Origin: Hyphomicrobiales bacterium
GTDB lineage: Bacteria; Pseudomonadota; Alphaproteobacteria; Rhizobiales; Kaistiaceae
Assembly (NCBI GenBank): GCA_017305635.1
Contig: JAFKKF010000007.1
Coordinates: 1 to 64,000 of the forward strand
DNA length: 64,000 nt
Direction: 5' to 3'
Positions within the stretch are counted from its first letter, which is position 1. Each line of letters begins with the position of its first letter. Below are positions 1-7,506 of the stretch, piece by piece. The position numbers and the translations under genes are program-made. The notes beneath the pieces are model-generated. The model had not been told where the DNA came from and did no database searches. It was given only the letters and a program-made list of their open reading frames with translations.

Positions 1-2
1 TG

Positions 3-815
3 CTCATTGCGCTGGCGGCAGGCGGCATTGCGGCCCTGCTCGCGGGCCGTTCGGAAAAGGCGCCTGCGCCGGTGCAGGCGATCGTGGCGCCGAAGCTCGA
101 CACCGTCGATGTGCTGACCGCCAAGGTCGACATCGCGATGGGGCAGATCGTCTCCGCCCAGGACATGACGTGGCAGACCTGGCCGCGCGACGCCGCCGGC
201 CCGAGCTTCATCCGCAAGCAGGACAAGGCCGATGCGCTGGAGCAGCTCGCCGGCTCCATCGCCCGCACGCCGTTCGTGATCAGCGAGCCGATCCGCGAGG
301 CCAAACTGATCAAGGGCAACGGCTCCGGCTTCATGGCGGCGATCCTGCCGGCCGGAAAGCGCGCCGTCTCGACCGAAATCTCCCCGGAGACCGGGGCCGG
401 CGGCTTCATCCTGCCGAACGACCACGTCGACGTGATCCTGACGCGGCGCGACCGCGAAGCCGAAAAGCGCACCGGCAGCGACGTGCACCGCGCCGAGATC
501 ATCCTGAGCGACATCCGCGTGCTCGCCATCGACCAGACCGTGCAGGAAAAGGACGGGCAGCGCGTCGTGGTGGGCAAGACCGCCACGCTGGAGCTGGCGC
601 CGCGGCAGGCCGAAACGCTCGCGCTTTCGCGCCAGCTCGGCACCCTTTCGCTCGCGCTGCGCAGCCTCGCCGACGCCAACAAGGGCGCGCCCGAGACCGT
701 CGTTCCGCTCTCCACGGTGCCCCGTGGCAAGCCGCGTTCCGGCGCATCGAAGCCTCTCGCCGAGATGTCCATGGACGAATACGCGGCGGCACGGGCCTCG
801 GGCCGCGGCAACTAG
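3..815 (+). CDS. cpaB: CpaB-type Flp pilus assembly protein, 5'-truncated by the window and with a phage-like 3' end
   Basis: The open frame enters from the window edge and gives 270 visible residues. It begins with the end of an N-terminal membrane segment (LIALAAGGIAALLAG), then a SAF domain (AKVDIAMGQIVSAQDM) and the RcpC/CpaB domain with ILPAGKRAVS, NDHVDVILTR and GTLSLALRS. CpaB is an inner-membrane/periplasmic component of the tight-adherence (Tad/Flp) pilus machine, normally followed by cpaC. Here no cpa gene follows. After about residue 232 the sequence stops resembling CpaB, whose family usually ends in a VVRYG-like strand. It instead ends MSMDEYAAARASGRGN, which resembles the C-terminus of phage proteins encoded just before the coat gene. 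I infer an in-frame host-phage fusion with a junction near 690-735. CpaB identity is secure; the fusion is inference. Confidence 0.8.
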   Translation, partial: LIALAAGGIAALLAGRSEKAPAPVQAIVAPKLDTVDVLTAKVDIAMGQIVSAQDMTWQTWPRDAAGPSFIRKQDKADALEQLAGSIARTPFVISEPIREAKLIKGNGSGFMAAILPAGKRAVSTEISPETGAGGFILPNDHVDVILTRRDREAEKRTGSDVHRAEIILSDIRVLAIDQTVQEKDGQRVVVGKTATLELAPRQAETLALSRQLGTLSLALRSLADANKGAPETVVPLSTVPRGKPRSGASKPLAEMSMDEYAAARASGRGN

Positions 816-885
816 CCGGTCCTCACCCTCTCATCATCACGACTTTTGACGGGCTGGCGCACGCGCCTCCCGAAGGAGCCCTACT

Positions 886-2097
886 ATGGCACAGACTGTC
901 CTGACTGCCGACATCATCGCCAAGGAAGCGGTGATGATCCTCGAAAACGAGCTCGTCATGGCGAAGCGGGTATTCCGCGGCTATGAGAACGAGTTCGAGA
1001 AGAAGATCAACGGCTACGAGGTGGGCGAAACCATCTCCATCCGCCGTCCGACCGACTTCACCGTCCGCACGAACGCCACCATGGCGGCACAGGACGTTGT
1101 CGAGGGCAAAACCTCGATCACCGTCGACCAGCGCCGCGGCGTGGACTTCAAGTTCACCTCGCAGGACCTCACCCTGAAGATCGGGGAACTGTCCGAGCGC
1201 GTGATCAAGCCCGCGATGGTGCGACTCGCCAACGCGATCGATACCGACCTCATGTCCCTCTACAAGTATGTGCCGAACTGGGTTGGCACGCCGGGGCAGG
1301 TTGTCAACTCCTACGCCGATTTCGCCCTTGCGCCGCAGCGCATGGACGAGTTCGCGGTCCCCGATGAGCGGGTGGCGGTCCTCTCGCCGGCCGATCACTG
1401 GGGCCTGCTCGGCTCGCAGACCGCGCTCTACATCCAGGACGCGGCGAAGGGCGCCTATCGCAAGGGGTCGCTCGGCGAGATCGGCGGCGTCGACACCTAC
1501 ATGAGCCAGAACGTGCCGACCCACATCGTCGGTGCGGACGTCTCGGGGACCGTCAACCAGAGCATCACGTCGGCCACGATCGACTACGCGACCGTGAAGG
1601 ACACGATGCAGCAGACGATCACGGTGGCGTCGCTCAACCTCAACCCGGGCGACGTGTTCACGATCGCCAACGTGAACGCGGTCAACCCGGTGAGCAAGGC
1701 GGACCTCGGCTTTGCCAAGCAGTTCGTCTGCATCTCCTACTCGTCCAACTCCCTCGTCTTCTACCCGGCGATGGTGTGGACGGGCGCCTTCCAGAACGTG
1801 GCGGTTGCGTCGGGCACTACCGACCTGAACTCGGCCGCCATCACGGCCATGGGCACGGCGACGAATCCGTACAAGCAGAACCTCGTGTTCCACCGCAATG
1901 CCTTTGCGCTGGTCACGGTTCCGCTGGTGAAGCCGCCGGGCGCCGTCGACGTGGCTCGCCAGAACTACAAGGGCATCAACGTGCGCGTCATCCCCGTCTA
2001 TGACGGCGTCAATGACGAGAGCGCGTGGCGCCTTGATCTGCTCTACGGCAAGAAGGCGATCGACCCCCGCCTCGCGTTGCGCCTCAGCGGCACCTAG
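886..2097 (+). CDS. Phage major capsid protein, P22 coat (gp5) family
   Basis: This 403-residue protein forms the icosahedral head of a short-tailed phage. The N-terminal stretch LTADIIAKEAVMILENEL and the ISIRRPTDFTVR segment are typical of the P22 coat family, as is the total length near 400 residues. The C-terminus ends in the usual LDLLYGKKAIDPRLALRLSG pattern. A strong ribosome-binding site (GAAGGAG) stands seven bases before the ATG. It is the first complete phage gene in the window. Portal, scaffold and terminase genes normally found upstream are absent, replaced by cpaB. Confidence 0.9.
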   Translation: MAQTVLTADIIAKEAVMILENELVMAKRVFRGYENEFEKKINGYEVGETISIRRPTDFTVRTNATMAAQDVVEGKTSITVDQRRGVDFKFTSQDLTLKIGELSERVIKPAMVRLANAIDTDLMSLYKYVPNWVGTPGQVVNSYADFALAPQRMDEFAVPDERVAVLSPADHWGLLGSQTALYIQDAAKGAYRKGSLGEIGGVDTYMSQNVPTHIVGADVSGTVNQSITSATIDYATVKDTMQQTITVASLNLNPGDVFTIANVNAVNPVSKADLGFAKQFVCISYSSNSLVFYPAMVWTGAFQNVAVASGTTDLNSAAITAMGTATNPYKQNLVFHRNAFALVTVPLVKPPGAVDVARQNYKGINVRVIPVYDGVNDESAWRLDLLYGKKAIDPRLALRLSGT

Positions 2098-2105
2098 CTC
2101 GTTCA

Positions 2106-2131
2106 TGAGCCCCGGCTTTGGTCGGGGCTCA
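2106..2131. terminator. Hairpin after the coat gene
   Basis: A perfect 9-bp stem (TGAGCCCCG / CGGGGCTCA) with an 8-nt loop lies 9 bases after the coat stop codon. No T-run follows, so it may work as an mRNA-stabilising or attenuating hairpin that favours coat expression over the downstream genes, rather than as a full terminator. Confidence 0.55.
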
Positions 2132-2168
2132 ACGTCCCCATCCTCCAATCAACGAAGGACCAAATTCC

Positions 2169-2402
2169 ATGGCTGTGAAGCAGCTCTCCGATGGCGGCAA
2201 CGCTGGCGCCTCGCTCGGCCAGTCCGCCAACGACAAGATCAGTTTCTACGGCGTCACCCCCGTGGCGCAGCGCACCTCCACTGTGCTCGCCAGTTCGCTC
2301 CTCTCGGCGTCGTCCTATGTATCGGTGGCCTCGAACACCGCGGCGATCCTGTTGGAGCTTTCCAACGCGCTGGTCGCCCTCGGCGCCATCAAGACGGCCT
2401 AG
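2169..2402 (+). CDS. Small phage head-associated protein
   Basis: The product has 77 residues and starts MAVKQLSDGGNAGASLGQ. The ATG at 2169 is chosen over an upstream in-frame start because it follows an AAGGAC ribosome-binding site. The segment DKISFYGVTPVAQRTS matches a motif I know from small phage proteins encoded directly after the capsid gene (head-fibre or decoration type). The rest is Ala/Ser-rich with an amphipathic helix (AAILLELSNALVALG). A decoration or head-fibre role is inferred from position and motif; I cannot name a specific family. Confidence 0.6.
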   Translation: MAVKQLSDGGNAGASLGQSANDKISFYGVTPVAQRTSTVLASSLLSASSYVSVASNTAAILLELSNALVALGAIKTA

Positions 2403-2405
2403 CCC

Positions 2406-3098
2406 GTGAAGGTCGTCATCGCGACGCCGAGCCTCGCCGGCCCGACGTTGCCCTATCGCGAAGCTCTCGCCGCCTCGGCTCCCGTGCTAGAGGCGGCGGG
2501 CATCTCCTGCTCCTTCGTTCAGGAGATTGGCTGCCCATACATCTCCGGCGCGCGCGCCACGCTCATTCGCAAGGCGCTCGATGGGCAGGCCGACGTGATC
2601 GTGCTGCTCGACTATGACCTGTCCTGGGATGCCGCGGACCTCGTCACGCTGATCAATGCGCCCGGCGACGTCGTCGCAGGGACGTATCGCTTCAAGAAGG
2701 ATGACGAGGAGTACATGGGCAGCTGGCAGACCGATGCCGGCGGGCGCCCCGTGCTTCGTGACGATGGATGCTTCAAGGCAACGCGCGTTCCCGCCGGCTT
2801 CCTGAAGATCACCAAGGAGGCCGTCGACAAGTTCATGTCGGCCTATCCCGAGCTGATCTACGGCCCGCGCTACGCCGCCTCGGTCGACCTCTTCAATCAC
2901 GGCGCCATCGGCGGCGTCTGGTACGGCGAGGACTATGCCTTTTCCAAGCGGTGGATCGAGGCCGGTGGTGATATCTGGATCATCCCCGACCTCAACATCG
3001 CGCACCACGCCCCTGACCGGGCGTTCCCCGGCAATCTCCACGAATTCATGATGCGCCAGCCCGGCGGGTCGAAGGATCCGGCGAGAAAGGCTGCCTGA
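2406..3098 (+). CDS. Phage-encoded GT-A-type glycosyltransferase-like protein
   Basis: This 230-residue protein starts with GTG and overlaps nothing upstream. Its Rossmann-like N-terminus (MKVVIATPSLAGPTLPYREAL) leads to a VIVLLDYDLSW segment that could serve as the metal-binding DxD-type motif of GT-A enzymes. Further on it has VAGTYRFKK and VPAGFLKI segments, and a C-terminal GEDYAFSKRWIEAGG motif typical of the ED..F stretch in family-2-like transferases. Such genes occur among structural genes of several phages, where they may modify virion proteins or host surface sugars. The 3' end overlaps the next start (ATG at 3098), showing translational coupling. The acceptor is unknown. Confidence 0.7.
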   Translation: MKVVIATPSLAGPTLPYREALAASAPVLEAAGISCSFVQEIGCPYISGARATLIRKALDGQADVIVLLDYDLSWDAADLVTLINAPGDVVAGTYRFKKDDEEYMGSWQTDAGGRPVLRDDGCFKATRVPAGFLKITKEAVDKFMSAYPELIYGPRYAASVDLFNHGAIGGVWYGEDYAFSKRWIEAGGDIWIIPDLNIAHHAPDRAFPGNLHEFMMRQPGGSKDPARKAA

Positions 3099-3739
3099 TG
3101 GCTCTCGATAAGATCTCCGGGCTCAAGTCCTCGATCGCCTCGTGGCTCGCTCGCACCGGCGACAGCAATATCACCGGCGCGATCCCCGACTTCATCACGC
3201 TCGCCGAGGCGCGCCTCAATCGAGTGCTCAGGCTTCGCACGCAGAAGCAGGACGCGCCCCTGATCGGCACGCCAGGTTCGCGCTACCTCGACCTGCCGAC
3301 CGATTTCCGCGAGGCCATTGCTCTCTACCTGACGACGTTCGGCGACCAATGGCGCCTCAGTCCGCGGATGGCGGGCACGCTCGACCTCAGCGACGAGGCG
3401 GGAACGCCGGTCATATGGATGGTCAACGGCAGCAGGATCGAGCTCGATATCCCCTGCGATCGGGCGCACACCTTCCTGTTTCGCTACCGCTCCAAGTTCG
3501 CGCTCAACCAGGATGACCCGAACGCCACCAACTGGCTGCTAAGCGAGCATCCGGACGCCTATCTCGCCGCCTCTCTTGTCGAGGCCTACTCGTTCATGAA
3601 GGCGATGGACAAGGCCTCGACCTGGGAGGGACGGCTTCAGCAGACGCTTGCCGAGATCGGCGATGAGAACGACGAGGCGGAGGGCGATGTCGAGCTTGAA
3701 ATCGACCCGTCACTCCCGCGCCTCAACTGGTACTGCTGA
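3098..3739 (+). CDS. Phage head-tail adaptor protein
   Basis: The 213-residue product resembles the phage adaptor family (gp4/gp6-like) that docks on the portal ring and joins the head to the tail. Supporting segments are the N-terminal helical region (FITLAEARLNRVLRLRTQ), the YLDLPTDFREAIALYL strand and the region SEHPDAYLAASLVEAYSFMKA, all typical of these proteins. It overlaps its neighbours by one base on both sides (A of ATG at 3098 and at 3739), so the three genes are one translational unit. Function is inferred by family and by its place after the head genes. Confidence 0.75.
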   Translation: MALDKISGLKSSIASWLARTGDSNITGAIPDFITLAEARLNRVLRLRTQKQDAPLIGTPGSRYLDLPTDFREAIALYLTTFGDQWRLSPRMAGTLDLSDEAGTPVIWMVNGSRIELDIPCDRAHTFLFRYRSKFALNQDDPNATNWLLSEHPDAYLAASLVEAYSFMKAMDKASTWEGRLQQTLAEIGDENDEAEGDVELEIDPSLPRLNWYC

Positions 3740-5125
3740 TGCCTGTCTTTGCCGAGTGGCGCCCCGATGCCTTCAACACCAATTCGGCCTATGCGGCTGA
3801 AGCATTGGGTGTCCTGCCGCGCGCTACCGGATATGGGCCGTTTCCGTCGCTGGCCGCTATCTCGGAATCACTCGACGCCACCTGCCGCGGCGCCTTCACG
3901 GCGAGCGCGGTAAACGGTGCCATCACGATCTTCGCCTTCACCGCCGAGAAGGCCTTCAAGTTTGCCGGTGTCGGCAGCGCATGGAGCGAGGTGACCGGGC
4001 CATCCGGGCCCTACAATCTGGCCGATGGCGAATTTTGGTCGTTCGCGCAGTTCGGCACGCTTCTGGTTGCGACCAACATCAACGATGATCCGCAGTACAT
4101 CGACGTAGACGCCGGTTCGGCCTTTGCCGATCTTGGCGGCTCGCCACCGCGGGCGCGCTTCTGCCAGGTCGTCGGCGATCAGCTATTCCTCCTGAACCGA
4201 TTACCAGGAATTTCCGGACGGCGGCGCCATCATGGGATGCACGCCGCTGCTCGCCGGCTTCATCTTCCAGCGCGACGCGATCCGCACTTATGAGCCGAAC
4301 GCGGCGGCCATTTTCGATTTCGGCAAGGTCGAGGGCGGGCAGGGAATCTTCGCACCGAACAGCCTCGTCACGGTCATGGGGACGAGCTACTACCTCGCGA
4401 AGAACGGCTTCTACACGATCGGGGCCGGCACAGGCAGTCTCCCGCTCGATATCGAGGCGGTGCACGACTGGTTCTTCCAGAAGGTCGATAGCGAGCGCCT
4501 GCACATGGTGGTCGGCGCCGTCGATCCGATCCGGCCGCGCATCTATTGGGCCTTCCCGACGAGCGGGAGCAGCGCGGCCGACCTCCTTGACCATGTGCTT
4601 GTCTACGACCTCGTCCTGAAGCGGTGGACGCACGGAGAGATCAGCACGAGCTACATCTTCCCGGCCGCCACGCCCGGCGTCACCCTCGACGGCCTCGCCG
4701 CAATCTATCCGACGATGGAGGAAGTCCCGTATCCGCTCGACGCCCGCATCTGGAAGGGCGGCGCGCCGCTACTCGGCGCCTTCGACGGTATGGCCCGGAT
4801 GGCCTTCTTCTCGGGGCAGAACATGCAGGCCGTCGTACAGACGCCGGAGTTTCAGGCGATCGGCGCGAAGCGCGCCCATGTGAATGGCTTCCGCCCGCAG
4901 ACGGACGCGCTCAACGTCACGGGTCGTGTCGCCGGTCGCGAACGTCCGATGGGCGCCAAGGTGTGGGGCGCGGTCAACGGTGTGGACGAGACGGGCATGA
5001 TCCCGGCGCGAGTGAGTGCCCGGCTTCATACCGTCGAGGTGTCGGTCGATGCCGGCGAGACGTGGACCAATCTCAACGGCGTCGATTTCGGGGCCGATGA
5101 CGTAGTCGAAGACGGGGAACGCTGA
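3739..5125 (+). pseudogene. P22 gp10-like tail-hub/DNA-stabilisation gene broken by an internal deletion
   Basis: Two overlapping open frames (3739-4293 and 4232-5125) are pieces of one gene. The first runs normally to VVGDQLFLLNR at about 4200, then shifts into an unrelated frame. The expected continuation DYQEFPDGGAIMG appears in the +1 frame exactly from 4199. In intact relatives about 20-25 residues with a PNRV.WSG...FW-like segment separate these two blocks; they are missing here. So this is a deletion that is not a multiple of three, not a single-base error. The second half (FIFQRDAIRTYEP, VDPIRPRIYWAFP) is intact up to the stop at 5125. Proteins of this family stabilise packaged DNA and plug the tail. 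The gp10 label is tentative; the lesion is directly visible. Confidence 0.75.
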
Positions 5126-5475
5126 TGGCCTCGGTAGAAATCGGCGGCCCCTATCGCAGCGTCTTCAAGGCCCTTGCGGGGGCGAGCAAGACGACCTGCT
5201 ACACGGTTCCCCCCAATAAGGTCGCGAGGATCACCCAGATCCGCATCACCTCGGCGACGAACTCGGCCGGCGATGCCGACGTGATCCTCTATGAGGCCAG
5301 TTCCGGCACCGAGTTCTGGATTGCCAACAAGCTGACCGTGCCGGCTTCCGCTGGCGGTGCCGATCTTGAGCTGAAGCCGCTCACCCTCAGGACGGGCGAC
5401 GAACTCCGTGTCCGGGGAGCCGCCAGCCAGCACGTCATCATCAACATGCTCGAAGAGCCAGTCCGGAGCACCTGA
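5125..5475 (+). CDS. Phage structural protein of unknown role
   Basis: The 116-residue product (MASVEIGGPYRSVFKALAG...) is rich in beta-forming segments (VARITQIRIT, DVILYEASSG, DELRVRGAASQHVIINMLEE). The pattern resembles small phage tail or decoration proteins that describe a spatially repeated beta fold. It overlaps the broken upstream gene by one base and is followed two bases later by the next ATG, so it belongs to the same virion operon. I do not recognise a named family. Confidence 0.55.
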   Translation: MASVEIGGPYRSVFKALAGASKTTCYTVPPNKVARITQIRITSATNSAGDADVILYEASSGTEFWIANKLTVPASAGGADLELKPLTLRTGDELRVRGAASQHVIINMLEEPVRST

Positions 5476-5477
5476 CC

Positions 5478-6338
5478 ATGGCCGACACCGTTACGAAGTC
5501 CAGCTCCGTCCCTTGGGATGCCGCGCAACCGCTCCTCAAGAGCAACCTGAAGGCGGCCGGGAACCTCTACGACAGCGGGTCGGGCTTCAACGCCTATCCC
5601 GGCAGCACCGTCGTTCCCTTCAGCGACTACACCACGCAGGCCCTCGGCGGATATGCCAACCTCGCCAGCCAAGGCAATCCCTTCGCGGGGCTGTCGAGCG
5701 ATGCCCTGAAGAGCATCCTCGGTGGCGACATCACCACCAAGTACAACGACCTCTACGACCAGTCCGGCAACGATGCTTGGGCGGCTGCGACCGACACGCA
5801 GTCCAACAAGATCATGGACCAGGTCAACCGGCAGTTCAGCGGCCTTGGCCGGTACGGTTCCGGCTCGCACATGGACAGCCTCGTCGGCGCGCTCGGCGAT
5901 TTCCGCGAGAAGTCGCTCGCCGACCGTTGGGACGCCAACATCGCCAACCAGCGGAGCATCCTCGGCGACCAGGTCAATTCGACGCTCGGCGGCATCAGCG
6001 CCGCTCCGGGCGTCTATGACCAGATGTTCAGCCCCTACGACAAGCTCGGCATGGTGGGGAGTGCCTACGACGACCTTGCCACCCGGCAGAAGCAGGACGA
6101 GGTCGACCGTTGGCAGACCAACGACATGGCCCAGTGGAATCGTCTCGGCGCGGCGAACGGCATCGCGACGGGCAGCGGCGGCATGGGGTCGACCAGCAGC
6201 ACGAAGGTCCAGAGCCCAAGTAACTGGCTGGCCCCTCTCGGCGGAGCCATGGCGGGATACCAACTCGGCAACAGCGCCGGTGGCAACGGCCTTCTCGGCG
6301 CCCTCGCCGGCGCCGGTCTCGGCCTCCTGGGGATATAG
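5478..6338 (+). CDS. Phage ejection-type virion protein
   Basis: The product has 286 residues. It is Gly/Ser/Asn-rich with a central helical part (KIMDQVNRQFSGLGRYGSGSHMDSLVGALGDFREK) and a C-terminal glycine-zipper-like hydrophobic tail (GGAMAGYQLGNSAGGNG then LLGALAGAGLGLLGI). This composition and the position between tail-hub and large internal proteins fit the small internal proteins that P22-like phages eject with DNA to form a channel across the cell envelope. The start follows a GGAGCACCTGACC spacer with only a weak ribosome-binding site, and translation may be coupled to the gene ending at 5475. The role is inferred. Confidence 0.6.
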   Translation: MADTVTKSSSVPWDAAQPLLKSNLKAAGNLYDSGSGFNAYPGSTVVPFSDYTTQALGGYANLASQGNPFAGLSSDALKSILGGDITTKYNDLYDQSGNDAWAAATDTQSNKIMDQVNRQFSGLGRYGSGSHMDSLVGALGDFREKSLADRWDANIANQRSILGDQVNSTLGGISAAPGVYDQMFSPYDKLGMVGSAYDDLATRQKQDEVDRWQTNDMAQWNRLGAANGIATGSGGMGSTSSTKVQSPSNWLAPLGGAMAGYQLGNSAGGNGLLGALAGAGLGLLGI

Positions 6339-6341
6339 ACC

Positions 6342-7506
6342 ATGCCCGATTTTGCTACCGCATTTGGCCAACCGGGTGCCTATGTCGGCTTCGACCCGAG
6401 CATGTCGGCCTATCTTGGCGCCAACCTCGGCGGCTCGTTCCCGCAGCCTGCCTATGTCGGAGGCACGCCACCCGCGCCGCAGAGCGCCGGGGGCTTCCTC
6501 AACGGCATAAACCGCGCCATGCAGGCAAATCCCGAACTGTGGTCCTCGATCGCCTCGGCGCTCATGGCTGGCCCGTCGACCAAGGGGGCTATCGCCAACA
6601 TGGGGCAGGTCATGCCGGGGGCGATGAAGTCGGACGCGCGCCGCCGCAGTATGAACGAGGTGCTGAAGAACTATCCGAACATGGACCAGGCCTCGCGCTC
6701 CTACTTCATGGCGAATCCGGAAGCGTTCGACTCCTACATGGCGACGAAGCTGACGAAGACACGCGATATCCGGAACGACCCGAACGGCATCCCGCGCTAC
6801 ACCGACAGCGGCGACGAGGTATTCCCCGGCGTGAAGCCGCTCGACGGCCCGGCCGGCATCTTCGCCGGCAAGAGCGTGCAGGCGCAGGGGCTCAACTACC
6901 TCATCAACAAGGGCGCGATTACCGAAGAGCAGGCCGCGCAGCTCGCGGCTAGCAAGACGGTGACCGGCGCGGACGGCACGATCTATCTGGCGACACCAAG
7001 CGGCATTTTCGCCAACGGGCAACCAGTCACCGGCGCCGAGGACGGGAGCGCCCCCGACGATGGAACGGGGGGCGGTCAGCCGGGGATGATCCCGATGAGC
7101 GGCGCAAAAACCTATGGGTCCGAGGATCAGACGAAGAGCGCCGGCTTTGCGAAGCGCATGATTGCGGCTGATCAGGTCATCGGCACCAAGGCGAGCTCCG
7201 ATGCTGGAACGAACTGGTGGCAGCATGCGCGAGCGGAGGCACCGGCCGGCCTTGGGAACTATCTTGTTTCCGATGACTATCAAAAGCTCGATCAGGCGCA
7301 GCGCGACTTCGTCAATGGAATTCGAGAATGCGCGGAAGCAGTATTTCCCGCAGCCGGGCGACAGCGACGGCGTGCTGGAGCAAAAGGCCGCCAACCGCAA
7401 GGCCGCGATCGACGGCATCAGTCGCTCGGCCGGCCCTTTGAACCAGGGCTTTATCGGCGGCGGAAGCCAGAGCGTCGGCGGCTACACGGTCAAGCAGGTG
7501 AAGTAG
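6342..7506 (+). pseudogene. Phage internal virion protein gene, frameshifted by an internal deletion
   Basis: From 6342 the frame reads as a phage internal protein (MPDFATAFGQPGAYVG...) up to LDQAQRDFVN at about 7314. The natural C-terminal block EFENARKQYFPQPGD...LNQGFIGGGSQSVGGYTVKQVK then continues in another frame from 7318 to a stop at 7504-7506. In related proteins roughly 12-15 residues (an LRRESGA..SP-like stretch) lie between these blocks, so sequence has been lost. The original frame runs on by accident into the next gene and produces a spurious 1101-codon open frame. The intact product would have been about 400 residues and probably ejected with DNA. Confidence 0.75.
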
